32,731 nt of DNA from Photobacterium galatheae (GTDB lineage Bacteria; Pseudomonadota; Gammaproteobacteria; Enterobacterales; Vibrionaceae), in NCBI RefSeq assembly GCF_000695255.1, contig NZ_JMIB01000007.1, forward strand, positions 1 through 32,731, given 5' to 3'. Every line of letters begins with the position of its first letter. Positions within the stretch are counted from its first letter, which is position 1. The notes under the pieces were generated by a model. The model was not told the origin of the DNA and did no database searches. It saw nothing but the letters and a program-made list of their open reading frames with translations. Below are positions 1-8,298 of the stretch, one piece after another. The position numbers and the translations under genes were made by a program.

Positions 1-19
1 AATCCTTCTCCCTCCACCA
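1..19 (+). tRNA. tRNA-Tyr, 3' end only (cut by window start)
   Basis: The first 19 bases are identical to the last 19 bases of the complete tRNA-Tyr at 87-171, covering the end of the T arm, the acceptor strand and the encoded CCA. This is therefore the tail of a second tRNA-Tyr gene in tandem, 67 bp upstream of the next copy. Its anticodon lies outside the window, so the Tyr identity is inferred from the identical tail. Confidence 0.85.
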
Positions 20-86
20 TCTTTTCCGAGAGCTGCACTTTGTTGCTTTCTTTGGCTGAAAAGCCTGACAATACGCAAAATCCCGT

Positions 87-171
87 GGAGGGATTCCCGA
101 GTGGCCAAAGGGATCAGACTGTAAATCTGACGGCTCCGCCTTCGAAGGTTCGAATCCTTCTCCCTCCACCA
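87..171 (+). tRNA. tRNA-Tyr (anticodon GTA)
   Basis: This is an 85-nt class II tRNA with a long variable arm. The acceptor stem pairs GGAGGGA (87-93) with TCCCTCC (161-167), followed by A and an encoded CCA (169-171). The anticodon stem TCAGA/TCTGA (114-118 and 126-130) encloses the loop CTGTAAA with anticodon GTA at 121-123. The T arm carries GGTTCGAATCC. The sequence closely follows E. coli tRNA-Tyr. It is the second of at least two tandem copies and is followed by an intrinsic terminator. Confidence 0.97.
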
Positions 172-177
172 TCTTTT

Positions 178-208
178 AAGCCAGTGCATTGCACTGGCTT
201 TTTTCTTT
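178..208 (+). terminator. Intrinsic terminator of the tRNA-Tyr operon
   Basis: A perfect 10-bp stem AAGCCAGTGC/GCACTGGCTT (178-187 and 191-200) with a 3-nt loop is followed by a T-rich tail. It begins seven bases after the CCA end of the tRNA. Confidence 0.9.
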
Positions 209-331
209 TCACTTCTCTTCAGATTGATTGAACCCGCAAATCTCACTTCTGCGACTTTGAGAATTCTGTGTCATTCACAGCACGCCCCTTAAATTTCCGC
301 CACAAAAAAGGACTACACTCAAACGAACAAC

Positions 332-347
332 TGTGACCTTTATCACT
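332..347 (+). promoter_or_regulatory. Candidate CRP-like site upstream of the response regulator
   Basis: TGTGA-CCTTTA-TCACT matches 9 of 10 conserved positions of the CRP consensus TGTGA-N6-TCACA. It lies only 26 bp before the chosen start codon at 373, so if real it would probably act as a downstream, repressing site. This is a motif match only. Confidence 0.35.
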
Positions 348-372
348 ATCAAAGCCGTATGAGGACAGTGGT

Positions 373-2094
373 ATGCCTGACAAAGTCCATAAACTCAATC
401 TGACCCCGCCCCCGTGGCATACCATGCGCGTTCTGGTGATTGATGATCAGCACAGTGCACAGAGCTTAATGAAAGGCATGCTCCTGCAAATTGGCATTCG
501 CCATATTGATACTGCCTCAACCTATCGTGAAGCGATCAACCATTGTCAGCACACCACCTACCAGCTCATTCTCGTCGATTATCATCTGGATCACACCCTA
601 ACCGGCAGTGAACTGATCAGCCTGTTGCGGAAGAAACAACTTCTGAGCCCGGAATGCGGACTGGTCATCTTCTCAGCTGATACCAGCACCCGGGTTGTGC
701 TCGCTGCTCTGGCCGTTGAACCAGATGCCTTTCTGACACTGCCCATGCCAGTGATCAGTCTGCAAAACAAACTCTGTCAGGCATGGCAGAACAGTCAGGC
801 CCGTCATCCTGTCTACCAGCGATTAACAACACAAGGGCTGACCGAGGGCATTCGGTACTGTAAACAACAACTACTCAAACATGGCCCGGACTACCAGCTT
901 GAACATCTGCTGCTGGATATGCTGATGGAGAGCCAGGACTGGCCGCAGGCACAACGCTACACCAGCCTGTTCCGGAAATATCACCCTTGCGTCAAAGTGT
1001 CACTGACTGAAGCACGTCTGTATGCTCAGGCCGGAGACAAGCCCCAAGCCATGCAGCATTTACAACATTTACTCGAAAAATCGCCGTTATGTCTGGAAGC
1101 GCTGGATTTGCTGGCCAACTATCAAGCCGAAAATCAAGAAGTGCTTGCGGCGCTGACAACCGCACAGCGTGCCCTGAAGCTATCGCCATCAGCCAGCCAT
1201 CGAGCATTGAAAGTAGCGCAACTGGCAGCGAAATCAGGGCAAAGTGAACCCTTAGTTCAGGCGGGTATGACGCTGGCAACCCATCTGCCCATCATTGATA
1301 TCGGATGGATCATCTGTCTGGCAGAGTTCAGTGATACATTCGAACAACTCTACTTCACAACACCGTCTGCACAGACACAACGACAGCTCAAAGTACAATT
1401 GCTTAAAATCACGCAGCGGGCGCATCATCGTCTGCTGCCCGCCCAACGTCACTTTCTGTATTGTTTCCAACAGCTCGTACTTGCCCGCCTGTTACTGGCA
1501 CAGGGATCTGCACTCAAAGCGAAACGACGGCTGCTGCTTGGGCTGTCTGGCTACTTCAACTGCATCCATAAATTACCGTCCGTTATTCTGGCTGAAGCGT
1601 TACCGTTGCTCTTACAACTGGGCGAAACCACCCTGATTGCTGATGCCTGTCAGGCTCTGAAACACAGAAACCGGTTCGATGGCCACAGCCGACACCGCTT
1701 ACAGGCGCTGCGAGAAAACAGTCTGGCGTTTGACGCCTTGCGCTGGCTCGAGACCACGCTGAAAACCGCACAGGCGGCCAGGCTGCCCCGCCCTGCACAG
1801 GCGTTATTTCACTTTGAAACGATTCTCCGTGACTATCCCCTGTGCAGTGAAGCACACCTTGGTCGTATCGACTGTTTGCTCAGAATGCCCGGTACCGTTC
1901 CTCCCGAACTGTATCGTCAGAGCCTGACAGCCGTTCGCTTCATGCCGCTCCCCCCCGAACTCGCGACATGGCGGCATGCATTAAGCAATGAGCTACAGAC
2001 CCACAAGAATCTGAGTCTGCAGCGCCAGATCAGCGCGATTCAACGGGAATTGCCTCCCATTCAGATAACCACCTGGTCACCCCTTCTGCATTAA
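373..2094 (+). CDS. Response regulator with N-terminal receiver and C-terminal TPR-like helical domain
   Basis: A 573-residue protein. Residues about 18-135 form a CheY-like receiver: an acidic pair D24/D25, phospho-acceptor D69 (motif LVDYHLD) and conserved S101 (FSAD). The usual Lys before Pro in the last strand is replaced by Leu (L123-P124). Residues about 150-570 are helical and Leu/Ala/Gln-rich with TPR-like helix pairs (for example around 215-300). There is no DNA-binding, GGDEF, EAL or HD-GYP domain, so the output is probably protein-protein contact. The start at 373 is chosen because GAGGA (361-365) lies 7 nt upstream; the internal ATG at 424 has no ribosome site. No kinase gene is adjacent. 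The gene converges on yqjG with two bases between stop codons and no visible terminator. The architecture is known from Vibrionaceae; the function is not established. Confidence 0.85.
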   Translation: MPDKVHKLNLTPPPWHTMRVLVIDDQHSAQSLMKGMLLQIGIRHIDTASTYREAINHCQHTTYQLILVDYHLDHTLTGSELISLLRKKQLLSPECGLVIFSADTSTRVVLAALAVEPDAFLTLPMPVISLQNKLCQAWQNSQARHPVYQRLTTQGLTEGIRYCKQQLLKHGPDYQLEHLLLDMLMESQDWPQAQRYTSLFRKYHPCVKVSLTEARLYAQAGDKPQAMQHLQHLLEKSPLCLEALDLLANYQAENQEVLAALTTAQRALKLSPSASHRALKVAQLAAKSGQSEPLVQAGMTLATHLPIIDIGWIICLAEFSDTFEQLYFTTPSAQTQRQLKVQLLKITQRAHHRLLPAQRHFLYCFQQLVLARLLLAQGSALKAKRRLLLGLSGYFNCIHKLPSVILAEALPLLLQLGETTLIADACQALKHRNRFDGHSRHRLQALRENSLAFDALRWLETTLKTAQAARLPRPAQALFHFETILRDYPLCSEAHLGRIDCLLRMPGTVPPELYRQSLTAVRFMPLPPELATWRHALSNELQTHKNLSLQRQISAIQRELPPIQITTWSPLLH

Positions 2095-2096
2095 TA

Positions 2097-3056
2097 TCAG
2101 ACGTCCCGACCGTGTGGTGAGTCCAGATCAAGTGCCGGGCCCGCAGGCACAACACCGGTCGGGTTGATCATCTGGTGACTGAAATAGTAATGGCGCTTGA
2201 TCTGCTCAAAATCGACCGTCTCAGCCACCCCCGGGATCTGATAAAGCTCTTTGAGATACCCCTGTAAATTCGGATAGTCTGCGATACGCTGCTGATTACA
2301 TTTAAAGTGGCCGACATACACTGCATCGAAACGAATCAGCGTTGTAAACAGTCGCCAGTCTGCTTCAGTCACCTGATCGCCGGTCAGATAGCGGCTTGAT
2401 GCCAGATGTGTATCAACAGTGTCCAGTGCACTGAACAGCTCTGAAAATGCTGACTCGTAAGCGGCCTGTGTGGTCGCAAAACCACAGCGATATACGCCAT
2501 TATTGATATTGGGATAAATGAAGTCATTCCAGCGTTCAATCTCCGGCTGCAACACCAGCGGATAGTAATCATCATGATTTCCGGTGATCGCATTGAATGC
2601 TGTATTCAGCATACGAATGATTTCAGACGACTCGTTACTGACAATCGTCTGCGTTTGTTTGTCCCAAAGCACCGGTACCGTGACCCTGCCGGTATAATCT
2701 GGCTTGGCCTTGGTGTAGAGCTGATGCATAAATTCAAATCCGTACAGGGGCTCCGGCTCTGTAAACGCCCAGCCGTGTTCCAGCATATCCGGGTCAACAA
2801 CGGTTACCCCGATATGCTCGACCAGCCCTTTCAACTGGCGAAAAATTAAGGTTCGGTGCGCCCAGGGGCACGCCAGCGAGACATACAGGTGATAGCGTCC
2901 GGATTCAGCCGGAAAGCCTTGCTGCCCTTCCGGGCCCGATGTGCCATCTGCGGTCAGCCAGTGCCGGAACCCCGCGTCTTCACGCACAAATTTACCGTTC
3001 TGAGACTTCGTCTCATACCACACATCGTGCCAAACACCCTGAATCAGTTTTCCCAT
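2097..3056 (-). CDS. yqjG: Glutathionyl-hydroquinone reductase (Xi-class GST, YqjG family)
   Basis: A 319-residue protein, close to E. coli YqjG (328). Near residue 60 is the family motif S-L-A-C-P-W-A-H-R-T, whose Cys is the catalytic thiol of glutathionyl-hydroquinone reductases; ordinary GSTs use Tyr or Ser. The N-terminal half is thioredoxin-like (VTVPVLWDK, then NESSEI, the usual GSH-binding region) and the C-terminal half is the helical GST domain (ADWRLFTTLIRFD). Known family chemistry is glutathione-dependent reduction of glutathionyl-hydroquinones in the cytoplasm. GAGGG precedes the ATG at suitable spacing. It is divergent from xthA and convergent with the response regulator. Confidence 0.92.
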   Translation of the reverse strand: MGKLIQGVWHDVWYETKSQNGKFVREDAGFRHWLTADGTSGPEGQQGFPAESGRYHLYVSLACPWAHRTLIFRQLKGLVEHIGVTVVDPDMLEHGWAFTEPEPLYGFEFMHQLYTKAKPDYTGRVTVPVLWDKQTQTIVSNESSEIIRMLNTAFNAITGNHDDYYPLVLQPEIERWNDFIYPNINNGVYRCGFATTQAAYESAFSELFSALDTVDTHLASSRYLTGDQVTEADWRLFTTLIRFDAVYVGHFKCNQQRIADYPNLQGYLKELYQIPGVAETVDFEQIKRHYYFSHQMINPTGVVPAGPALDLDSPHGRDV

Positions 3057-3234
3057 GTTTCCCTCGCCCGTGAGTCGATTTGCTCATCATTATAGGGAAG
3101 ACATTTTCACCAGTCGGCGCAGAAAATCCGGCAGAGATCATCAGGATATTCGAACGGACTTTGACAGCGCTTACGCTCATTCTGCCTCTGTGCTAGGATG
3201 ACTTTCTTTCCCACGCTGACAGAACAGAACTCAA

Positions 3235-4041
3235 ATGAAAGTCATCTCATTTAATATCAATGGATTAAGAGCAAGACTCCATCAACTGCAAGCCGTCATT
3301 GATAAACATCAGCCGGATGTGATCGGACTGCAGGAAATCAAAGTTCATGACGAAGCCTTCCCGTTAGAAGACGTCGAAGCTATGGGCTACAAGGTGTATC
3401 ACCATGGCCAGAAAGGCCACTATGGTGTGGCACTGTTATGCAAACAAGAGCCTGTGCATGTCCGCAAGGGCTTCCCGACGGATGATGATGAAGCGCAGCG
3501 CCGGATGATCATGGCAACCTTCGAGCAGGAAAATGGCAAGTCGGTGACCATTCTGAACGGTTATTTCCCTCAGGGTGACAACATCAATCACGAGATCAAA
3601 TTTCCGGCCAAAGAAAAATTCTATGCGGATTTGATGACCTATCTTGAGACGCACCACAGCAGCGATGAAGAACTGATTGTCATGGGGGATATCAACATCA
3701 GCCCAATCGATCTGGATATCGGTATCGGCCCGCAAAACGCCAAGCGCTGGCTCAAAACCGGTAAATGTTCATTCCAGCCAATTGAACGCGAGTGGCTGAA
3801 AAAGCTGCTGGACTGGGGTTTTGTGGATACCTTCCGTCAGTTGCACCCAGAAGCGGATGACAAATTCTCATGGTTTGATTACCGCTCCAAAGGATTTGAC
3901 GACAACCGCGGTCTGCGCATTGACGTGGTTCTGGCGACTCCGGCACTGGCCGCTCGCTGTCAGGAGGCAGGGATTGACTACGAGCTGCGCGGCATTGAAA
4001 AACCATCCGACCACGCGCCAATCTGGTCTGTGTTCAGCTAA
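3235..4041 (+). CDS. xthA: Exodeoxyribonuclease III (AP endonuclease)
   Basis: A 268-residue protein, the same length as E. coli ExoIII. It belongs to the endonuclease/exonuclease/phosphatase fold: N7 in the first strand (FNINGLRA), metal ligand E34 (LQEIKV), the D152/N154 pair (GDINISPID), the late RIDVVLA strand, and the catalytic D259-H260 pair (SDHAPIW). The family cleaves DNA at abasic sites and removes nucleotides 3' to 5' in base excision repair. No strong Shine-Dalgarno is visible before the ATG, but the N-terminus [15 protein letters not shown] aligns with the family start. The gene ends 31 bp before a bidirectional terminator shared with the opposing ABC importer operon. Confidence 0.97.
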   Translation: MKVISFNINGLRARLHQLQAVIDKHQPDVIGLQEIKVHDEAFPLEDVEAMGYKVYHHGQKGHYGVALLCKQEPVHVRKGFPTDDDEAQRRMIMATFEQENGKSVTILNGYFPQGDNINHEIKFPAKEKFYADLMTYLETHHSSDEELIVMGDINISPIDLDIGIGPQNAKRWLKTGKCSFQPIEREWLKKLLDWGFVDTFRQLHPEADDKFSWFDYRSKGFDDNRGLRIDVVLATPALAARCQEAGIDYELRGIEKPSDHAPIWSVFS

Positions 4042-4072
4042 AACCCCATCTCAAGACAGAATACATCACCGA

Positions 4073-4101
4073 AAAAGCCAGGGCATCAAACCCTGGCTTT
4101 T
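4073..4101. terminator. Bidirectional terminator between xthA and the hisPJQM-like operon
   Basis: An 11-bp stem AAAAGCCAGGG/CCCTGGCTTTT (4073-4083 and 4091-4101) with a 7-nt loop has a T run on the right in plus sense and, because of the A run on its left, a T run in minus sense too. It sits between two convergent transcription units. Confidence 0.85.
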
Positions 4102-4123
4102 GATTCTGTGGAACACGGCTGGA

Positions 4124-4801
4124 TCAGCTCAATGCTTTCATATGACGCAAATAGCGACCTTCCAGTTTGCGGAAAGCCCAGATCACGGTAAACGTCAGCA
4201 CCATGTAACACAGACCAGCAAACAGGAACGACTCGAACGGGGCGTAGTAACGGGAGTTCACAATGCGTGCCGCACCGGTCAGATCGATAATGGTGACGAT
4301 ACCGGCCACAGCGGAACCATGAATCATAAAGATCACTTCGTTACTGTAAGCGGGCAAAGCACGGCGGAGCGAACTTGGCAGGATAATGCGGCTGAAGGCC
4401 TGTAAGTGACTCATCCCGTAAGCTTTCGCAGCTTCGACCTCGCCTTTTGTCATACTGTTGATCGAGCCCCGCACAATTTCAGCAGTATAAGCGGCGGTGT
4501 TGAGCACAAATGCCACCAATGCGCAGAACCAGGCTTCTTCCCACAGCGTACCCTGTACACTCATAAACTGGCTGATGCCGTAATAAATCAGGTACAACTG
4601 CACCAGTAGTGGCGTGCCGCGGAAAAAATAAATGTATGCCCAGGCCGGACCATAGATCACAGGATTCTTGCTGTTACGGGCCACTCCCATCGGAATTGCA
4701 ATCACCAGACCAATCACCAGCGCCAGTGCAACCATCCAGAGTGTCGTATAAAAACCTTGCAGGTACAGCTGCCAGCTGTCTGTCAGAATACTAAAGTCCA
4801 T
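4124..4801 (-). CDS. hisM: Polar amino-acid ABC transporter permease, HisM-like
   Basis: A 225-residue inner-membrane protein with about five hydrophobic segments. It matches E. coli HisM along its length: YFFRGTPLLVQL, NTAAYTAEIVRG, and the cytoplasmic EAA loop GEVEAAKAYGMSHLQAFSRIILP, which contacts the ATPase, followed by LRRALPAYSNEVI. With HisQ it should form the channel of an importer for basic amino acids (histidine, lysine, arginine, ornithine); the exact substrate cannot be read from sequence. It is the last gene of the operon, with three bases between the hisQ stop and its ATG and its ribosome site (AGGTAAGAG) overlapping the hisQ stop. It ends just before a bidirectional terminator. 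Confidence 0.9.
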   Translation of the reverse strand: MDFSILTDSWQLYLQGFYTTLWMVALALVIGLVIAIPMGVARNSKNPVIYGPAWAYIYFFRGTPLLVQLYLIYYGISQFMSVQGTLWEEAWFCALVAFVLNTAAYTAEIVRGSINSMTKGEVEAAKAYGMSHLQAFSRIILPSSLRRALPAYSNEVIFMIHGSAVAGIVTIIDLTGAARIVNSRYYAPFESFLFAGLCYMVLTFTVIWAFRKLEGRYLRHMKALS

Positions 4802-4804
4802 CTC

Positions 4805-5545
4805 TTACCTCGTATGGATACTGAACCGACGCTCTGCCCACTTCAGTGCAGAAGTAGAAAGCGAGGTAAATACCAGAAACAGCACCGCAATCGCCATATA
4901 GAAGGTAAACGGCATCTGCGTTGTACCTGCGGCCAGCGATCCCTTACGGACCATGTCATCCAGACCGATAATCGAAACCAGTGCTGTGGTTTTCAGCAGG
5001 ACCAGCCAGTTGTTCCCAAAACCCGGCAGGGCATGGCGGATCATTTGTGGTAACAGCACCCGGCGAAAAGACATCGCACTGCTCATGCCATAAGCTTTGG
5101 CAGCTTCCAGCTCACCTTTATCGACCGCCATGATCGCACCCCGGAAGGTTTCCGCCATATAAGCCCCGAAGATAAATCCTATCGTCAAAATACCAGCGAT
5201 GAATGGGCTGACCTCTACATAATCCGGCAGATAAGCCGTCCATTCATGGTTTGGATCCGACGAGGTGAAATAGTTGTTCAGCCACTCATTGATGCCGTAG
5301 AGACTGTTGTTCAGCAGCACCTGGCCACCAAAAAAGATCAGCATCATCAGCACCAGATCCGGAATACCGCGGATCACAGTGGTGTATACCGTGGCCGTCA
5401 GACGTGCTGTACGGTAGCGGGAAAGTTTCGCCAGTGCACCTAGCATGCCCAGCGTCATCGCCAGCAGCAGAGACAGCAAGGCAACCTGTAAGGTGATCCA
5501 TGCGCCTTCCACCAGCGACCATTCGTATCCTTTTAAATCCAGCAA
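4805..5545 (-). CDS. hisQ: Polar amino-acid ABC transporter permease, HisQ-like (TTG start)
   Basis: A 246-residue membrane permease of the HisQ/ArtQ type: TVIRGIPDLVLMMLIFFGG near residue 60, FIFGAYMAETFRGA, and the EAA loop GELEAAKAYGMSSAMSFRRVLLP. It is about 18 residues longer than E. coli HisQ, mainly through an extra loop near 80-105 (YGINEWLNNYFTSSDP and following). The start is TTG at 5543-5545, supported by AAAGGAG six bases upstream; there is no ATG near the conserved N-terminus. It partners the next gene, HisM. It lies 125 bp downstream of the binding-protein gene, across an attenuator-like hairpin, so it is likely made in smaller amounts. Confidence 0.9.
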   Translation of the reverse strand: MLDLKGYEWSLVEGAWITLQVALLSLLLAMTLGMLGALAKLSRYRTARLTATVYTTVIRGIPDLVLMMLIFFGGQVLLNNSLYGINEWLNNYFTSSDPNHEWTAYLPDYVEVSPFIAGILTIGFIFGAYMAETFRGAIMAVDKGELEAAKAYGMSSAMSFRRVLLPQMIRHALPGFGNNWLVLLKTTALVSIIGLDDMVRKGSLAAGTTQMPFTFYMAIAVLFLVFTSLSTSALKWAERRFSIHTR

Positions 5546-5581
5546 GGGTCACTCCTTTAAACTGCAAAGGGTTTGCGATGT

Positions 5582-5613
5582 AAAAAGTGCCGAGCCACCT
5601 GTGACCCGGCACT
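5582..5613 (-). terminator. Attenuator-like intrinsic terminator between hisJ and hisQ
   Basis: Read on the minus strand, AGTGCCG/CGGCACT (5607-5613 and 5586-5592) is extended inward by a wobble-containing 5-bp stem to a 4-nt loop and followed directly by five T residues. It lies within the operon, after the binding-protein gene and before the permeases. Partial termination at this place is a common way to produce excess binding protein. Confidence 0.75.
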
Positions 5614-5670
5614 CTCTCATTCATATCGCGTATTTCACCGGGAGACGAATCATTGTCTCAGTCTTCGTGA

Positions 5671-6447
5671 TTAGTCGCCGTAAACATCGTAAGAGAAGTA
5701 TTTATCCTGGATTTGCTTGTAAACGCCTTTCTCACGCAGCGACAGAATGGCTTTATCCAGCTTCTGGGTCAGGTCTTTGTCCTGCTTACGGGTCGCAATA
5801 CCGAAACCTTCACCGAACCATTTCGGATCTGTCAGCGAAGGACCAATGAATTCATAGCCATCGCCACCCTCTTTGTTCAACAGACCTTCTTCCAGTGCAG
5901 AGGCATCACCCAGCACGGCAGCAATACGGCCTGCTTTCAGATCCAGGTACGCATCGTCGAATGAACCGTAACGCACAATCTCAACGGAATCGCCGAAGTT
6001 GTCTGTCAGGTACTTATCATGCGTGGTCGCACGCTGAACACCAATTTTCACGCCCTTCAGGCCCTCTTTCGAGAAATCCAGCTGGGTGCCTTTCTTGGCC
6101 ACGTATTTATTCGGAATCAGAGCATACTTGTTCGTAAAGTCGACTTTCTTCTTCCGCTCTTCAGTGATCGACATGGCGGCAATGATGGCATCGTACTTAC
6201 GGGCCAGCAGTGAAGGGATGATACCGTCCCAGTCCTGCGCGACGATCTTACATTTGGCTTCCAGTTCCTGACACAATGCATTGGCCATATCGACGTCAAA
6301 ACCCTTCAGCTCACCACTTGGCTCAGTCCAGCTGAATGGAGGATAGGCGCCTTCGATACCAAAACGAATTTCTTTCCACTCTTTCGCCTGAGCCGAGGTC
6401 ACACCCAGAGCAGAAACGACTGCGGCAGCCAAAATCCATTTTTTCAT
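5671..6447 (-). CDS. hisJ: Periplasmic basic amino-acid-binding protein (HisJ/ArgT/AotJ family)
   Basis: A 258-residue SBP_bac_3 family protein. Residues 1-21 are a Sec signal peptide (MKK start, hydrophobic core, cleavage after SAQA). The mature protein shows the family pattern: FGIEGAYPPFSW, GFDVDMANALC, the closely spaced cysteine pair (CQELEAKC) typical of HisJ-like proteins, DAIIAAMSIT, RAGRIAAVLGDA-type hinge sequence, and a C-terminus YFSYDVYGD very like HisJ. It captures a basic or polar amino acid in the periplasm for HisQMP. It lies between the ATPase gene (111 bp upstream) and hisQ (125 bp downstream). Arginine, ornithine, lysine or histidine are all possible substrates; the symbol denotes family. 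Confidence 0.9.
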   Translation of the reverse strand: MKKWILAAAVVSALGVTSAQAKEWKEIRFGIEGAYPPFSWTEPSGELKGFDVDMANALCQELEAKCKIVAQDWDGIIPSLLARKYDAIIAAMSITEERKKKVDFTNKYALIPNKYVAKKGTQLDFSKEGLKGVKIGVQRATTHDKYLTDNFGDSVEIVRYGSFDDAYLDLKAGRIAAVLGDASALEEGLLNKEGGDGYEFIGPSLTDPKWFGEGFGIATRKQDKDLTQKLDKAILSLREKGVYKQIQDKYFSYDVYGD

Positions 6448-6473
6448 TGTCTTACTCCTGTTGTATTTGCAAC

Positions 6474-6518
6474 AACCCGCTCTGAAACCCGGGTTGAAAG
6501 ATTCGCTGAATCAGCGAA
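6474..6518 (-). promoter_or_regulatory. Two adjacent hairpins in the hisP-hisJ spacer
   Basis: On the minus strand, after the hisP stop, come TTCGCTGA-T-TCAGCGAA (6502-6518, 8-bp arms around one base) and then an AACCCG/CGGGTT stem (6474-6496). Neither has a strong T run. They may stabilise the hisJ mRNA 5' end or mark a processing site; the function is inferred. Confidence 0.4.
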
Positions 6519-6558
6519 GTTATGAGTTATTCGGTTTGAGTAAAACCCAATCCATATT

Positions 6559-7329
6559 TTAGTAAATCGACGAAATAAATTGCTTTAATCTTTCTGAGTC
6601 CGGGTTTTGGAACAGTTTCTGGGGCGCCCCCTGCTCTTCCACCAGCCCCTGATGCAAGAACATCACCTGATTGGAAACATCACGGGCGAAAGCCATCTCG
6701 TGTGTCACCACCAGCATCGTCCGGCCTTCCTGCGCTAGGTCCTGCATGACTCCCAGAACTTCCCCGACCAGTTCAGGGTCAAGTGCCGAAGTCGGTTCAT
6801 CAAACAGCATAACTTCCGGATCAACGGCCAGCGCACGGGCAATCGCTGCACGCTGCTGCTGGCCACCCGACAAATGTCCCGGGTAATAATGACGTCTTTC
6901 GTACAGGCCAACTTTCTTCAGCAGCGCTTCCGCTTTTTCAATTGCTTCTGCTTTCGGTACACCCAGCACATGAACCGGCGCTTCAATTACATTCCCCAGG
7001 ACCGTCATATGAGACCAAAGGTTAAAGCCCTGAAAGACCATCGCCAGTCGGGAACGGATCCGTTGTACCTGACGCTCGTCCACAGGTAAAAACTCACCGC
7101 GACGGTTATTTTTCATTTTAATGAGTTCACCGTTGACCCAGATCTCTCCCTGAGTCGGAGTTTCCAACAGGTTAATACAGCGAAGAAATGTACTTTTACC
7201 TGAACCTGATGAACCAATGATGGAGATCACATCCCCCCGGTGCGCTGTCAGTGAAATTCCTTTCAGCACTTCGTTCTGGCCAAAAGATTTATGTAAATCC
7301 TTTACTTCAAGCGCTACTGCATCTGTCAT
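6559..7329 (-). CDS. hisP: Amino-acid ABC transporter ATP-binding protein, HisP-like
   Basis: A 256-residue ABC ATPase with the full motif set: Walker A GSSGSGKST, a Q-loop in MVFQGFNLW, signature LSGGQQQRAAIARAL, Walker B VMLFDEPTSALD and the H-loop VVTHEM. It hydrolyses ATP on the cytoplasmic side to drive HisQM. The reading frame is open to an ATG at 7389, but the start at 7329 is chosen because AGGAGA lies 8 nt before it and MTDAVALEVKDLHKSFG fits the family N-terminus. It is the first gene of the operon; the order ATPase-binding protein-permeases differs from E. coli hisJQMP. A candidate promoter lies about 210 bp upstream. Confidence 0.93.
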   Translation of the reverse strand: MTDAVALEVKDLHKSFGQNEVLKGISLTAHRGDVISIIGSSGSGKSTFLRCINLLETPTQGEIWVNGELIKMKNNRRGEFLPVDERQVQRIRSRLAMVFQGFNLWSHMTVLGNVIEAPVHVLGVPKAEAIEKAEALLKKVGLYERRHYYPGHLSGGQQQRAAIARALAVDPEVMLFDEPTSALDPELVGEVLGVMQDLAQEGRTMLVVTHEMAFARDVSNQVMFLHQGLVEEQGAPQKLFQNPDSERLKQFISSIY

Positions 7330-7545
7330 GCGCTTTGTCTCCTGTTGCTTTGTCAAACCCATAGACTGCATTGAAAACAAGTCATGCAAATCTGGCTAAA
7401 TGTATTCCATCCTGTCAGCACGAAGCTTTATGCATGGTGCCAGACACCAACCAATCGACACCTTTAACACCATTAACACAAGACCAACATATCAGGAACA
7501 AAGAAAACTGTTTCAGAAATCGGCTTGTTTCACTGCGTGATTTCT

Positions 7546-7575
7546 TTATACCGCTAACTTTATTTTTTTATCAAT
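7546..7575 (-). promoter_or_regulatory. Candidate sigma-70 promoter of the hisPJQM-like operon
   Basis: On the minus strand, TTGATA (7575-7570) and TATAAA (7551-7546) are 18 bp apart. Transcription would begin near 7539, giving a leader of about 210 nt before hisP. Confidence 0.5.
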
Positions 7576-7676
7576 CAATTAGTGGACATTCCGTTCTTTG
7601 TGCTTCAACTGCCTGAAAGACAGTAAGATAGTCTGTTTTCGCATCCCTTTGTCGAAGGTATCACCACGAACCCGGA

Positions 7677-7694
7677 TTAACAACATTTTGTTAA
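7677..7694. promoter_or_regulatory. Perfect palindrome TTAACAA-CATT-TTGTTAA, possible operator
   Basis: Two perfect 7-bp arms are separated by four bases in the spacer between divergent units, about 100 bp upstream of the candidate hisP promoter. The binding protein is unknown. Confidence 0.35.
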
Positions 7695-7732
7695 CGTTCG
7701 AATTTTAGCATTATAAGATGAAAAATTCGCAT

Positions 7733-7747
7733 ATTTAATCATTAAAT
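7733..7747. promoter_or_regulatory. Perfect 7-1-7 palindrome ATTTAAT-C-ATTAAAT, possible operator
   Basis: This is a 15-bp perfect inverted repeat around one central C, in AT-rich DNA 39 bp from the preceding palindrome. It is short and AT-rich, so chance cannot be excluded; it does not match ArgR or Fur consensus well. Confidence 0.3.
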
Positions 7748-8298
7748 CCTGACAAGTGATTATTCTTCGAACACAATAGAATCTCACTAATTATAGATAG
7801 AAACTCGGTTTCATAATTTTTCTCTCCCTACTTTCCGATCATAAAACACAGGCAGATGGGGTAAACGCTGGGAAAACAAAGCTACACAGGCCGTTGCCGG
7901 AAATGAGCGCAGGCAAAGCTTTTCATCGGAATGTGATGTCATGGCATGGTTCTCTCCTGATTGCAGCATCAATGTTCATGCCTTTTTTCACCGGCGAGAT
8001 GAGCCATCAAAATGGGTTAAAGTGGAAAAACATGCAGATTGAGTAACTGATCATGTTCTAGCGAATCGGGCAGAAATTTAGCCAGAACTTGACGACGCTT
8101 ACAGAAATACTGCCATCTACCACGCTAAACGCCTTTCCCATCCAGAATATTAGTGATGATTACACCGCTTCTGGCCCCCCTTGCACCAATCCAAAGAACA
8201 CAATTTACGTAAATTAATTACACAAAGTTGTCAGAATGGCCGTAATCACCGAGACGCGTGGTGCATTTTTGTAGTTTTCCTTCATTTGAGAGGAGCTA

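Noticed and set aside
1252..1636. Overlapping frames of 70-110 codons on both strands inside the response-regulator gene
   Set aside because: They are shadows of the 573-codon gene, whose receiver motifs and long continuous frame are convincing.
3161..3199. TTGACA and TAGGAT as an xthA promoter
   Set aside because: The two words are 27 bp apart, far beyond usable sigma-70 spacing.
7903..8046. 47-codon open frame with a hydrophobic middle, plus strand
   Set aside because: No spaced ribosome site precedes its ATG, and I do not recognise the peptide. It is mentioned only as a possible occupant of the spacer.
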